A DNA stretch of 64,000 bases from Candidatus Hydrogenedentota bacterium. GTDB taxonomy: Bacteria > Hydrogenedentota > Hydrogenedentia > Hydrogenedentales > CAITNO01. The stretch spans positions 110,729-174,728 of the forward strand of contig CAITNO010000099.1 of the NCBI GenBank assembly GCA_903893795.1, read 5' to 3'. Below are positions 1 through 8,886 of this stretch, in pieces. The notes below the pieces were generated by a model, which saw only the letters and a list, made by a program, of their open reading frames with translations, was not told where the DNA came from and made no database searches. The translations under genes were made by a program, and so were the position numbers. Each line of letters begins with the position of its first letter. Position 1 is the first letter of the stretch.

Positions 1-90
1 TATTCACCCGCGCAGTGGATGGCGATTCTGGATGTGCAAACCCGCTGGCTGGCGGAGCAGTCACACCAGGCACGCTGGGGTACGGCGTGA
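1..90 (+). CDS. 3' end of an unidentified gene (partial)
   Basis: The first frame is open from base 1 and ends with TGA at 88-90, giving 29 residues that include a Trp/Gln/Arg-rich stretch (AQWMAILDVQTRWLAEQ). The composition is protein-like and the next gene is convergent, so this is plausibly the C-terminus of a plus-strand gene starting outside the window. The family cannot be named from so short a piece. Confidence 0.45.
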   Translation, partial: YSPAQWMAILDVQTRWLAEQSHQARWGTA

Positions 91-159
91 CAATGCGCTT
101 GGGAGGAGCGTAAGGCTGACTGCAGGCGAGATCGGGACTTGCCGCATTCCTCGTGTGTG

Positions 160-1155
160 TCAGCGAATCCTTGAGAGTTGGGCGCTTTCCCACATGTCGC
201 AGTTTAGCCCCAGCACCAGCTTCAGGGGAAAAGTGATTTCATCAAGCTGGGCCACGGCCGCCGGGCCTATGTCGAGGTCGGCCGCGGCAAGATTGGACTG
301 CAACTGGGCCGGGTTTCGCGCGCCAAGGATGACGGAGGAGATGCCGGGTTGTGCGGTGAGCCACGCGAGCGCGAGCACGGCCGGTGCAAGGCCCACCGCC
401 TCGGCAAAATCGAACAGTTCCGACATGGTGGCCGTCAGGAGGTCTTCATGGCCGTCTTCACCATGGCGGACTCCCGTCCGCGTGCCTGAAAAATGGCGTG
501 TTCTGCGCCGCATCATGGGGATGTCTTCTATGCGGCGGTAACGGCCGGACAGCAGTCCCTGCATGAGGGGCATATAGGCCAGGACACCGAGTTCATAGTC
601 GCGGCTTGTGGGGATGGCGTCATATTCCGGGGCGCGGAAGAGGGCGTTGTAACCCACCTGGTTTGAAACGGCATCGCCAACATCATGCCATTCATGCAGG
701 TCTTCCGGCCCGAAATTGGAAAGACCAATGGCACGGATTTTTCCCTCCTCCCGCAGCCTGACCAGCTCGGTCCAGACTGCTGAAAAGGCCGTATCGCGCG
801 GAGGCCAATGGACCTGGTAGAGGTCGATCCATTCGGTGCCAAGACGCTTGAGGCTGTTTTCTAACGATTGTCTGAGGCGTTCCGGTGAGCAGTTCTCGGG
901 GGAAACCTTGGAGGCCACGAGAACATCGCCGCGGCGTTTTCCCAGGCATTGCCCGAGCAGGCGTTCCGACTCCCCCTGGCCGTACATTTCCGCCGTGTCG
1001 AAAAGGTTGATACCCGCATCCAGCGCGACATTGACCGTGCGTTCCGCATCCGCTTCGGCTGAGACTCCCCAGAAAGCTTCGTCTCCCATTTGCCATGCGC
1101 CAAATGACAACACTGATACGGAGAATCCACTCAGTCCCAAAGAACGATAACGCAT
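160..1155 (-). CDS. aldo/keto reductase
   Basis: A 331-residue member of the aldo/keto reductase superfamily, cytosolic NAD(P)H-dependent oxidoreductases with a TIM-barrel fold. The catalytic tetrad is visible: Asp53 and Tyr58 in FDTAEMYGQG, Lys83 in VASKVS and His116 in YQVHWP. The ISSVILGARNPAQL segment near the C-terminus matches the cofactor-binding end of the family. I start at the Met of MRYRSLG, which is where the family normally begins; an in-frame start 30 bp upstream adds only unconserved residues. The physiological substrate is not predictable. It is transcribed alone and converges with the upstream gene fragment. Confidence 0.9.
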   Translation of the reverse strand: MRYRSLGLSGFSVSVLSFGAWQMGDEAFWGVSAEADAERTVNVALDAGINLFDTAEMYGQGESERLLGQCLGKRRGDVLVASKVSPENCSPERLRQSLENSLKRLGTEWIDLYQVHWPPRDTAFSAVWTELVRLREEGKIRAIGLSNFGPEDLHEWHDVGDAVSNQVGYNALFRAPEYDAIPTSRDYELGVLAYMPLMQGLLSGRYRRIEDIPMMRRRTRHFSGTRTGVRHGEDGHEDLLTATMSELFDFAEAVGLAPAVLALAWLTAQPGISSVILGARNPAQLQSNLAAADLDIGPAAVAQLDEITFPLKLVLGLNCDMWESAQLSRIR

Positions 1156-1246
1156 TAGGCAAATACTCCCACCAGTTTGGCGCAATTACGCTGGATGTTA
1201 CTAAATCCAATGCCACCGTTCAAAGCGGCCTCAGCCAGGCAAAGCA

Positions 1247-1281
1247 AGGGCGTGAGAGCCCGTTTGGCTCCCACGCCCCCT
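1247..1281 (-). terminator. hairpin downstream of the HtrA protease gene
   Basis: A near-perfect inverted repeat (AGGGCGTGAGAGCC, loop CGTTT, GGCTCCCACGCCCCCT) lies 24 bp beyond the stop of the protease gene. On the minus strand it is followed by a short T-containing stretch rather than a clean U-tract, so it is a probable but not ideal intrinsic terminator for the long Bat-glnD-htrA run. Confidence 0.5.
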
Positions 1282-1304
1282 GAATTAATCGATTGATGCT
1301 GTGC

Positions 1305-2717
1305 CTACTGTTTGGGCACGTGAATGATGGTGATGTCAGGGTTGTTGTTGCCCCGGACGAAACGGATGAGCAGTGACTTGCCCGGTTCGGCATTCTTCTC
1401 AACGAGCTGCCTGAATTCGGCAGGACTCGTGACCGATTTCTGGGCCACTTCGGTGATGATGTCGCCCTGCATGAGACGCGCCTCTTCGGCCGGGCTTCCC
1501 GACTCCACATCGACCACGATGACACCCTTCACGTCCTTGCCCATTCCCATGCGCTCCAGGATTTGGGGATTGAGCTCCTGGACCTTGAGGCCGAACACCG
1601 GCTTTTCCGCGGCACGCTGATTGGCGACAAGGTTGCGCTCCATCAGGTTGACATCGACTTCAATGGTGTTCTTTTCCCGGAGCACCTCAAGTTTCACCGT
1701 GGTTCCCGGAGGGAAGGCAGAGATTTTGCGGACCAATTCGCTGGCGTTCTTGACGGGCTCGCCGTTGACCTTCCGGATGACGTCATAGGTCTGGAGGCCC
1801 GCTTTGGAGGCGGGGGTGTCGGGCTGCACCTGGCGGACCACGGCACCGTTGTCGTCGGGCAGGCCCAGGGTGTTCACGTCCTGGTAGTTCTTGGCGTCGT
1901 CAATCGACACACCCAGATAGCCGCGTGTCACTTTACCCTGGGAGATAAGGACGGGGACGGTGTTCTTGGCGGTGTTGATGGGAATGGCGAAACCGATGGA
2001 ATTCGCGCCCATCACGATGGCCGTGTTGATGCCGACCACCTCGCCGTCAATGTTGCAGAGGGGGCCGCCGCTGTTGCCCAGATTGATGGCCGCGTCGGTC
2101 TGGATGAGATGCTGGAAGGTGAGTCCCTGCATGGTCAGTCCGGCCAGACCCTCGCGTCCGAGGGCGCTGATGTGCCCAAAAGAAACCGAGCCTTCAAAAC
2201 CGCGCGGGCTGCCGATGGCAATGGCAAACTCGCCGACCTTAACCTTGTCCGAATCGCCGAGCGTGAGGGCCGTGAGGGGTTCGGAGGCCTCAATTTTGAT
2301 GACGGCCAGATCAGTCTCCGGGTCGGTGCCGATAACCTTGGCGGGGTACTCCTTGCCGCTGGCGAGGCGTACCGTGATTTCCTCGGCCTGCTCCACCACG
2401 TGGTTGTTGGTGATGATGTAGCCCTGCGGGTCATAGATGAAACCCGAGCCGGTGCCGCGCATGCGGGGCGCCGGTCCGCGCTGGCGCTCCTGCGGCGCGG
2501 GCACATTGAAGAAATGGAACAGATCGTCCATCTGTCCCGCGGACTCGGACTCCTGTTTTCCCTTGACGTCAATGTTCACCACCGCCGGACGCAGCTTTTC
2601 ATGCAGTGCCACATACTCGCTTTGGATCTGATGGAGCAGATCCTGCGCGAAGGATGCGCCGGTGCACAGCAGCGCGCCTAATGCAAGCGCAACGGCGACA
2701 AAGTTTCTTTTTCTCAT
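1305..2717 (-). CDS. periplasmic HtrA/Deg-family serine protease
   Basis: A 470-residue secreted serine protease and chaperone of the DegP/DegQ type, acting on misfolded envelope proteins. An N-terminal signal peptide ends near GASFA. The trypsin-like domain has the triad His106 (ITNNHVVE), Asp136 (TDLAVIKI) and Ser216 (NLGNSGGP). Two PDZ domains follow, at about 270-360 and 375-465. The length is typical. Two ATGs lie 6 bp apart; the downstream one is chosen because the AAGGAG is 8 nt away, against 2 nt for the first. It starts 16 bp after the glnD stop and is the last gene of a long minus-strand run, so co-transcription with glnD and the Bat genes is likely. DegP, DegQ and DegS-like roles cannot be separated from sequence. 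Confidence 0.93.
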   Translation of the reverse strand: MRKRNFVAVALALGALLCTGASFAQDLLHQIQSEYVALHEKLRPAVVNIDVKGKQESESAGQMDDLFHFFNVPAPQERQRGPAPRMRGTGSGFIYDPQGYIITNNHVVEQAEEITVRLASGKEYPAKVIGTDPETDLAVIKIEASEPLTALTLGDSDKVKVGEFAIAIGSPRGFEGSVSFGHISALGREGLAGLTMQGLTFQHLIQTDAAINLGNSGGPLCNIDGEVVGINTAIVMGANSIGFAIPINTAKNTVPVLISQGKVTRGYLGVSIDDAKNYQDVNTLGLPDDNGAVVRQVQPDTPASKAGLQTYDVIRKVNGEPVKNASELVRKISAFPPGTTVKLEVLREKNTIEVDVNLMERNLVANQRAAEKPVFGLKVQELNPQILERMGMGKDVKGVIVVDVESGSPAEEARLMQGDIITEVAQKSVTSPAEFRQLVEKNAEPGKSLLIRFVRGNNNPDITIIHVPKQ

Positions 2718-2733
2718 GGTCATGGCTCCTTGT

Positions 2734-5433
2734 TCATTTGTCGAGTGCCGACGGCGGCTGCAACGCATCAGTCACACGCTGCCGCAGGACCTCGCACAGA
2801 TTGCTGTCGTCAATTTTCTTTCCGTTCATTCTCACGTAAAACGAGTCGCGCACACGGCCCACATCGGTCATGATGTGCGCGGCTTCAAAGTCTATGCCCA
2901 TGCCCGAGAGGGCGGAGGCAATATCGTACAGAAGTCCGGTTCTGTCGCCCGTGACAATGTCAATGACCGTGTCAAAGCGCGATGCGGAATTGTCCACTTC
3001 CACAACGCTGCGCACCGGGACGGCGGAGGGTTGGAGGGCAAAAAGGCGTGTGCGGGATTTATGGACGAGGGCGGAAACGTCGGCACCCTCCACAACCACG
3101 CGGCGAAGGACCACCTTGAAGGATTCAAACTCGCTCTCCGTCAGCGGGCGGCGGTTTGCCGCGTCTTCCACGGTGAAGGTGTCCACCACCCAACCGTCGG
3201 CGCGGGTGAAGAGCGCGGCACCCTGCACATTGATCAACTGGGAGGTGAAGGTGCCCGCTATCTCGGAGAAGAGACCGTGACGGTCGCGGGTGCAGATGGT
3301 CACTTCGCTCGTACCGGTTTGGGCGTTGGTCAGGCAGCGCAGGGTCAATCCGGTGCTGTGCGCCTCGGTCAGGCATTCCATGTGGCCCGCAATCTGGTCG
3401 GGTGAATAGGCCAGCAGATAGCGCTCGCCCAGGGTCTTGAGGTAATCCTCAATCTGGGCGTCAGTCCAGTCCGGGGCCAACTGTCGGATTTTAAGAGCTT
3501 TGGGCAGATTCCAGAAGTCCTCAATGGCCTCATCCACCCGGCCGGTGAGTATGCGCTCCGATTTGAGAAAGAGTTTTAGCAGGAGGGCACCCTTCCAGTC
3601 GGTCCAGACATTGGGTCCCACCGCGCTCAGGTCGGCGAACGTGAGCAGGAGTAGCATGCGCAACTGGTCGTCAGTCTTGACGGACTGGGCAAAAGCGTTG
3701 ACGATTTCCAAGTCGTCCGTGTCACGGTAGAAGGCGATATTGGACATGGCCATGTGGTTCTCTACGAGGAAGGCGATGCGCTGCCGGTCATAGTCGGAGA
3801 TGCCGATGCGTGTGCAGATGTCGTGGGTGACACGGGTGCTCTCCGCAGCGTGAATCTCGCCTGCCGCCTTGCCCAGGTCGTGAAAGAGAATGCTCAGAAT
3901 GAGGACATGTTGGTCGCGTATCCGTTCGAGGGTGCGGTAGAGCATCTTGCCCACGTCGCCCTTGAGTTTGGGAATCTGTCCGATGGCCTCGATGGCGCGC
4001 AGGGTGTGCTCGTCGACGGGATAACTGTGGAAGTCTTCGTAGCTGATGATGCCCTGTATGGCCTTGAATTCGGGCATGTATGCGCCGAGCAGGCCCGTGC
4101 GGGCCACCTCGCGCAGGGCGTTTCCCGCCTGGAGGGGACGGTTGCAGATGGCGATAAAGTAGCGCCGGACCACGTCGCTTGCCCGGAACTCATCGTTCAC
4201 AAGGTGAAGGCTGCCGGCCACCCAGTGCGCGGCGGCTGCGCTGAGCGGCACGGTGCGCCGCGCCGATTCCCAAAAGATCTCCATCAGCCGGTTCGGGTTC
4301 TCGACAAACCAGTTCTTGTCCTGGGGATCCACGCAGAGCTGGCCGTGATAGACCGAGAGATGGGAACGCCCCTGCTGGCGCCGGTCAAAAAGGGCGGCCA
4401 TGGACGGTTGGTCGCAGACCCGCGCGGCAATCTGGAGGAAGCCGCGCACTTTGAGCGCGGCGGCATAGTAATCCTCCATGAAGCGGCCCACTTCCTGGTT
4501 GGTGCCGGAACCGTAACCGAAATTGCCCGAGATGTGTTTTTGCATGGTGAAGGTCAGGCGGTTCTCCGGGCGGCCGGTGAAGAAGTGCAGCTCGTTGCGG
4601 ATGCGCCAGATAAAGTCCAGTCCATCGAGCAGGTCCAGATGTTCCTGGGGGGTGATGTGGCCCAGACGAAGCATGTCGTCCAGCGTCATCTGGCCATGGG
4701 ATAGAATGACCATCCACAGGCCTGCGTGAAAGTCCCGCAGACCGCCTGCATTTTCCTTTACGTCCGGTTCGAGGGCGTACAGGTCCTGATGTTCCAGGGG
4801 CAGTTCGCGGGCGCGCTCGCGGCGGCGCACATCTTGAAGCACCTGCGCGCGTGTTTCCTCGTTGATGTCGGACAGCAGCAGTTTGAGCCTGCCCAGGGTG
4901 GTGTTGTCCCCCAGCAGAAGGCGCGCCTGGGCATAGGTGGTAAAGACCTGGGCGTCTTCGGCGGCAAGTGCGGCGGCCTCGGTCACGCTGTGCAGGGAAT
5001 AGCCCGCGTGAAAGCCCACATCCCAAAAGAAAGGCATGAGGAAATTGTTGAGTGTTTCAATCTCCTGGTCCAGGGCCGCGTCAAATAGGAGGGAGACATC
5101 CAAGTCCGATGCGGGACTCATCTCGGCGCGGCCATAGCCGCCGAGGGCGCAAATCGCCACCCGGCTCATGAGAATGCGGGGGTTGCGGCTCCGGGCAAGG
5201 CCAAAATGAACGGCCGCCTTCACCACGTTGTCGCAAAGGGCCGTGAAGTTGCGCAGCACATTAGAGCCCGATTCACCGGAGGCATGGCGTTGGCGTATTT
5301 TTGCACGCTCCGATTCAATGTGGGCACGCACCACGGCCAGACAGTCCCCGTAGGGGATTTCGCGGAAAGCAACCGGGTTGCTTTGGGCAAGGCGCGCAAG
5401 TGCTTCCATGGACATTTCTGCAACTGGACTCAT
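2734..5433 (-). CDS. glnD: PII uridylyltransferase / uridylyl-removing enzyme GlnD
   Basis: An 899-residue bifunctional nitrogen sensor that uridylylates the PII protein when glutamine is low and removes UMP when it is high. The order of domains is complete: a nucleotidyltransferase domain with GGYGRAEMSPASDLD (GG 98-99, Asp110, Asp112), a helical linker, an HD hydrolase domain (FHDLGKAAGE, His518-Asp519) and two C-terminal ACT domains, around 715-800 and 830-899, that bind glutamine. The start at 5433 overlaps the stop of the preceding BatE-like gene as ATGA, which implies translational coupling. Nitrogen sensing inside an aerotolerance-type operon is unusual. No glnB/glnK is in the window. 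Confidence 0.93.
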   Translation of the reverse strand: MSPVAEMSMEALARLAQSNPVAFREIPYGDCLAVVRAHIESERAKIRQRHASGESGSNVLRNFTALCDNVVKAAVHFGLARSRNPRILMSRVAICALGGYGRAEMSPASDLDVSLLFDAALDQEIETLNNFLMPFFWDVGFHAGYSLHSVTEAAALAAEDAQVFTTYAQARLLLGDNTTLGRLKLLLSDINEETRAQVLQDVRRRERARELPLEHQDLYALEPDVKENAGGLRDFHAGLWMVILSHGQMTLDDMLRLGHITPQEHLDLLDGLDFIWRIRNELHFFTGRPENRLTFTMQKHISGNFGYGSGTNQEVGRFMEDYYAAALKVRGFLQIAARVCDQPSMAALFDRRQQGRSHLSVYHGQLCVDPQDKNWFVENPNRLMEIFWESARRTVPLSAAAAHWVAGSLHLVNDEFRASDVVRRYFIAICNRPLQAGNALREVARTGLLGAYMPEFKAIQGIISYEDFHSYPVDEHTLRAIEAIGQIPKLKGDVGKMLYRTLERIRDQHVLILSILFHDLGKAAGEIHAAESTRVTHDICTRIGISDYDRQRIAFLVENHMAMSNIAFYRDTDDLEIVNAFAQSVKTDDQLRMLLLLTFADLSAVGPNVWTDWKGALLLKLFLKSERILTGRVDEAIEDFWNLPKALKIRQLAPDWTDAQIEDYLKTLGERYLLAYSPDQIAGHMECLTEAHSTGLTLRCLTNAQTGTSEVTICTRDRHGLFSEIAGTFTSQLINVQGAALFTRADGWVVDTFTVEDAANRRPLTESEFESFKVVLRRVVVEGADVSALVHKSRTRLFALQPSAVPVRSVVEVDNSASRFDTVIDIVTGDRTGLLYDIASALSGMGIDFEAAHIMTDVGRVRDSFYVRMNGKKIDDSNLCEVLRQRVTDALQPPSALDK

Positions 5434-6218
5434 GATTCGCCGGTTCCCTGGGGCTCTTTCGGTTTCTGTTCCGCCGGGGTGGTGTTGACGGAAGGGCTTC
5501 GGTCCACAAAGGCCATGCGGTCGTCCTGGACCCAGCCACGGTCGCCGCCTGCGGTGCTTACCAATGCCCATCCGGGTTCAACGCGCTCCACACGAACGCG
5601 GTCACCCTCGTATAAGAGGAAACGCGGCGGCTCATCGGGATTCTTTCCGAAGAAGACAGGAACTTCGGTCTGCGCCGCCACGGCAAGCGCGAGTGGATGT
5701 GCCTTTGACCATGCCGCGCCCAGGGAAAGGGCTGCCGCAAGGCCCACGAGCAGCGCCGCCACGCGGAGATAGCGCACCGGACGCAAGGCGCGCAGCGCCA
5801 GAAGCACCCAGAAGAGCGTCCAGCCCGCGATGCCCAAATAGAGCACCATTCTGAATGAGAGGTTTTCGGCCCAAAAGAACAGGGCCTGTTCAATATCGCC
5901 CGGGAGCGGTCTGGCCAGATTGCGTTTGGTGGTCTTGAGTAGCGTTTCGAGATTCTGTCTGGCCGCATCCATCTTTGGGTCGAGTTGAAGGGCTCGTTCG
6001 TACATGGCAACGGCTTTGCCGGTCAATCCGGCTCCATAGCAGGCATTGCCAAGATTGTAAAACAGCACGGAGTCTTCGACGTGCGCCGCCGCGAGCTGTT
6101 CGTATTGGGTGATGGCGGAGGCATAGTTGCTGGAGCGGTAGGCCTGATTGGCGCTTTCGAAAGTGGCGTCATACATGTCGGCGCCCAGTACAACCGCCAG
6201 TGCAAGAAGGAGATTCAT
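5430..6218 (-). CDS. BatE-like TPR and SH3-domain membrane protein
   Basis: 262 residues: a hydrophobic signal or anchor at the N-terminus, TPR repeats (about 18-90, with SVLFYNLGNACYGAGLTGKAV and YERALQLDP as clear units), two membrane segments (about 119-140 and 150-170) and a C-terminal bacterial SH3-like domain ending in GDRGWVQDD. This matches BatE of Bacteroides-type aerotolerance (Bat) operons. It overlaps the BatD-like gene upstream and glnD downstream by 4 bp each (ATGA). The likely role is as a scaffold of an envelope complex with the von Willebrand proteins encoded upstream; the molecular function of Bat proteins is not established. Confidence 0.75.
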   Translation of the reverse strand: MNLLLALAVVLGADMYDATFESANQAYRSSNYASAITQYEQLAAAHVEDSVLFYNLGNACYGAGLTGKAVAMYERALQLDPKMDAARQNLETLLKTTKRNLARPLPGDIEQALFFWAENLSFRMVLYLGIAGWTLFWVLLALRALRPVRYLRVAALLVGLAAALSLGAAWSKAHPLALAVAAQTEVPVFFGKNPDEPPRFLLYEGDRVRVERVEPGWALVSTAGGDRGWVQDDRMAFVDRSPSVNTTPAEQKPKEPQGTGES

Positions 6219-7993
6219 GAGCGGCCTCCTTTGCGCTGTCCCGACTGGATCTGCTCAACGGCCAGGTCGGCGGCGGCGGTCAGGGCGTTCAGTTCTTCGG
6301 CACTCAGCCTGCCACCGGAATAGCGCGCCCGTTCGCAGGCGCGAAGCACGGAGGCCACCTTGTCAATGACATCCTGCGGAACCTGCTTTGCCGCCAGAAG
6401 TTCCTTGGCCTCCTGGGAGGTGAGGCCCGCCTCCACCGTATTGTACATGTCGGACAAGTATCCGGTCAGGGCGTGATACAGCGCATCCCCCGGGTCGTCG
6501 GAGGAAAGCTGCTGCATGTTTTCCTTGTAGCGTGACAGCGCAAAGTGCCGCCGCGCGTAACGCCGGTCTCCGGAGAGGCGGCGCTGGTGCCGCAAATACA
6601 GCAGAAACAGAGTGTACAGCAGCGGCGGAAGAAGCGAGACGGCCAGCGCGGCGGTGGTGGCGAGGGACCTCGCGGCAGCGGAGGGGCGCAATGCTGTGGC
6701 CGGTTTGTCCAGAATGGGAAGCAGTCCCTGGTTGAGCACTTCGACGGAGGAACGCTCGTCGGCACGGCTGCCGCCTGCGGTGACCAGCGGGGTGGCATCG
6801 GGCGAGGCGGCTATGGCCAGTTTCACTTCCTGCGTGGTTTCTGTTTTGTAGTTCTTGATGATTGGGGCAAAGAAGACGAACTTGATGGAGGGCAGCACCT
6901 GGTCACCCCGTTCGAGGGGGGTCAGGGTGTAGCGGAACACCTTGATGGCCTCCGGCGAATTGGGCTGCTGCTGCTGGACGTCGATCTCGGGGCCGGAAAT
7001 GTGTGCCCAGTTCATTGTCGGGATGGTCGGTGCGCCGATGGCATCGGGGTTGCCCTGCCCGGTCACCGTTAGCGTCCATGTCACGGGAACGCCCTGAACC
7101 AGCCTGTCGGTGCTCAAGGCGGTTTTGATGTTGTATTTGCCGACAGCCCCGGAGAAATCGGCCGGTTTGTCGGGCAGGGGCTGTACATTGATGGGGATCG
7201 CTGGCGCAAGAAAATCGTGCGCCATGACATGGGGCGGTCTGAACTGGCTGTCGCGCCAGTTGACTTCGCCCTGCCAGGACCACGGCTGGATGGTGAGCGC
7301 GCCGGAAGCCGTGGGATACATAACCATCGATATTTCCATGACGCGGTAATTGATGCCGTCCTTCGTCTCCATCTTGTTGGTTTGCTGCTGCGGGCCGCAA
7401 TAGAATCCCTGCTTGTCGGGCATGGGCAGGGTTCTGGGTCCGGTGATTTGGACGGCATAGTCGTTGGCCGCGTAAATGCGGAGGGAGAGGGTGATGGCCT
7501 CGCCCTGGAAGGGGGAGGGTTTGTCCACGGACGACTCTATGAAGGCCAGTTGGTCCACAGAGATGCTTCCGCCCTTGTCGGTGCCATTTCCCTGCGGGCT
7601 CGGCACCGCGGCCTGGCTGACCCTGATTTGCATGGGCAGGGTGAACAGCGCCAGACCATCGACGGCAATGGAAATGCGGGGGATGGCAATGGTGCCTTCC
7701 TTCGTGGCGCGGGCCGGGTAGCGCCAGGTCTTGGAGGCGACGGTGCTCATCCGTCCGTTGATGTTTGCGATTTGCATGTTGGTGGCCACGCTGGGCTGGC
7801 CGGTCAGCACGCCGGTGTCCTTGAGCGCCGTTACCATGTCCGGCTCGGACACGTCGGTGCCGTCCGCCTTAATCTCTATGTAGAAAGTTTCACCCACCGC
7901 AACGCGGTCGGTGGACAGGGACGCCGTCACCGGGCTTTGCGCGACGGCAAACCCGGTGGCGAGAAGAAGGGCGGCCATGACCATGCCTCGCAT
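6215..7993 (-). CDS. BatD-like protein (oxygen tolerance protein)
   Basis: A 592-residue secreted and membrane-anchored protein. After a signal peptide (ending near GFAVAQ) come several beta-rich domains; the SLSTDRVAVGETFYIEI start and the repeated 'STDRLVQGVPVTWTLTVTGQGN' type of motif are typical of BatD. A transmembrane helix lies near residues 455-475 (LLPPLLYTLFLLYL) and a charged cytoplasmic tail follows. The start ATG overlaps the stop of the upstream K/D-rich gene by one base (TGATG). Position between BatC-like and BatE-like genes supports the call. Confidence 0.8.
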   Translation of the reverse strand: MRGMVMAALLLATGFAVAQSPVTASLSTDRVAVGETFYIEIKADGTDVSEPDMVTALKDTGVLTGQPSVATNMQIANINGRMSTVASKTWRYPARATKEGTIAIPRISIAVDGLALFTLPMQIRVSQAAVPSPQGNGTDKGGSISVDQLAFIESSVDKPSPFQGEAITLSLRIYAANDYAVQITGPRTLPMPDKQGFYCGPQQQTNKMETKDGINYRVMEISMVMYPTASGALTIQPWSWQGEVNWRDSQFRPPHVMAHDFLAPAIPINVQPLPDKPADFSGAVGKYNIKTALSTDRLVQGVPVTWTLTVTGQGNPDAIGAPTIPTMNWAHISGPEIDVQQQQPNSPEAIKVFRYTLTPLERGDQVLPSIKFVFFAPIIKNYKTETTQEVKLAIAASPDATPLVTAGGSRADERSSVEVLNQGLLPILDKPATALRPSAAARSLATTAALAVSLLPPLLYTLFLLYLRHQRRLSGDRRYARRHFALSRYKENMQQLSSDDPGDALYHALTGYLSDMYNTVEAGLTSQEAKELLAAKQVPQDVIDKVASVLRACERARYSGGRLSAEELNALTAAADLAVEQIQSGQRKGGRS

Positions 7994-8886
7994 CACCACC
8001 AGTCTCCGTTGAAATCTATGCGATCCCTTTTGCTGTGCACTTCTTCCTGTTCCTTGCGGTCAACGTTTTCAAGCGATTGAAGAATGGATTCGAGATTGCC
8101 CTTGTCCTTCTTGTCGGCCTGATCTTTTTTGTCCTCGTCTTTCTGCTCGGGCTTGGCTTCCTTTTCCTCCGCCTTCTGGGCGTCTTTCTTGTCTTCGTCC
8201 TTCTTGTCCTGCTTGTCTTTATCCTTGTCCTTGTCCTTGGACTGGTCCTTCTTTTGCTGCTGGTCCTTTTGGTCCTTGTCCTGGTCGCTCTTTCCGCCCT
8301 GGGAATCCTGTTTGCCCGGGTCCCGCTGCAGCACAATGATAAGGTCGCCCGGATTCAACGGCATTCCGCGGAGCAAAAGGGCGTCGCCCGGTTTGGCGGT
8401 CGCCTGGGCGGTCAGGGCCTTGATTTGTTTGCCATTATCCTGCATTAAATAGACGGTGATATCCAGTTTCGCCGCACCCTGTTCATCGGCGCCGTTGGGC
8501 TTGACGACCAGAGAGTATACGGGATTGATGGGGAACTGGGTTTCCGCGCCGTCGGGAGTCTCGCGTTCGTCAATGGAAATCTTTTCGTAGTCGGTGTATG
8601 GCAGGTTCTTAAACACGTCCTGGAGGGGCTTGAGGTCGCCATCGAGCGTGGTGTTGGCATTGGCTTTCTTTTGTCCCATAACAGCATACATTTTGAATCT
8701 AAGCGGCTCCTGCCCCGCCGCGTCGCCCGGTTGGGACGGGGGAAGGGCGAGCGGTCCGCCGGGCGGGCCCTGGATCATCGGCGGGGAAGCCCCCCCAGAT
8801 CCGGCAGTCTGGGCGACGGCGGCAAACCCGCCCATCAGGCAGCACAGGAGAACGGCGAAGGTTGAGAAGGGGCGCGGGACGCTCAT
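7993..8886 (-). CDS. secreted protein with Lys/Asp-rich low-complexity tail
   Basis: 297 residues with a signal peptide (ending near GFAAVAQ), a Pro/Gly-rich spacer, a compact central region (about 60-190) and then roughly 85 residues made almost only of Lys, Asp, Gln and Glu (KDKDKDKDKQDKKDEDKK-type runs). I do not recognise the family. It is locked into the operon by a 4-bp overlap with the BatC-like gene and a 1-bp overlap with the BatD-like gene. The charged tail resembles low-complexity tails found on some BatC proteins, so it may be a duplicated or split BatC-type component. The tail may bind nucleic acid, polyanionic polymers or partner proteins; this is speculation. Confidence 0.7.
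   Translation of the reverse strand: MSVPRPFSTFAVLLCCLMGGFAAVAQTAGSGGASPPMIQGPPGGPLALPPSQPGDAAGQEPLRFKMYAVMGQKKANANTTLDGDLKPLQDVFKNLPYTDYEKISIDERETPDGAETQFPINPVYSLVVKPNGADEQGAAKLDITVYLMQDNGKQIKALTAQATAKPGDALLLRGMPLNPGDLIIVLQRDPGKQDSQGGKSDQDKDQKDQQQKKDQSKDKDKDKDKQDKKDEDKKDAQKAEEKEAKPEQKDEDKKDQADKKDKGNLESILQSLENVDRKEQEEVHSKRDRIDFNGDWW

Noticed and set aside
1563..2681. 372-residue plus-strand frame opposite htrA
   Set aside because: Shadow of the protease gene; repetitive Gly/Val/Asp composition, no start signal.
8035..8448. Leu/Val-rich plus-strand frame resembling a multi-pass membrane protein
   Set aside because: It is the complement of the Lys/Asp-rich tail, which gives artificial hydrophobic runs.
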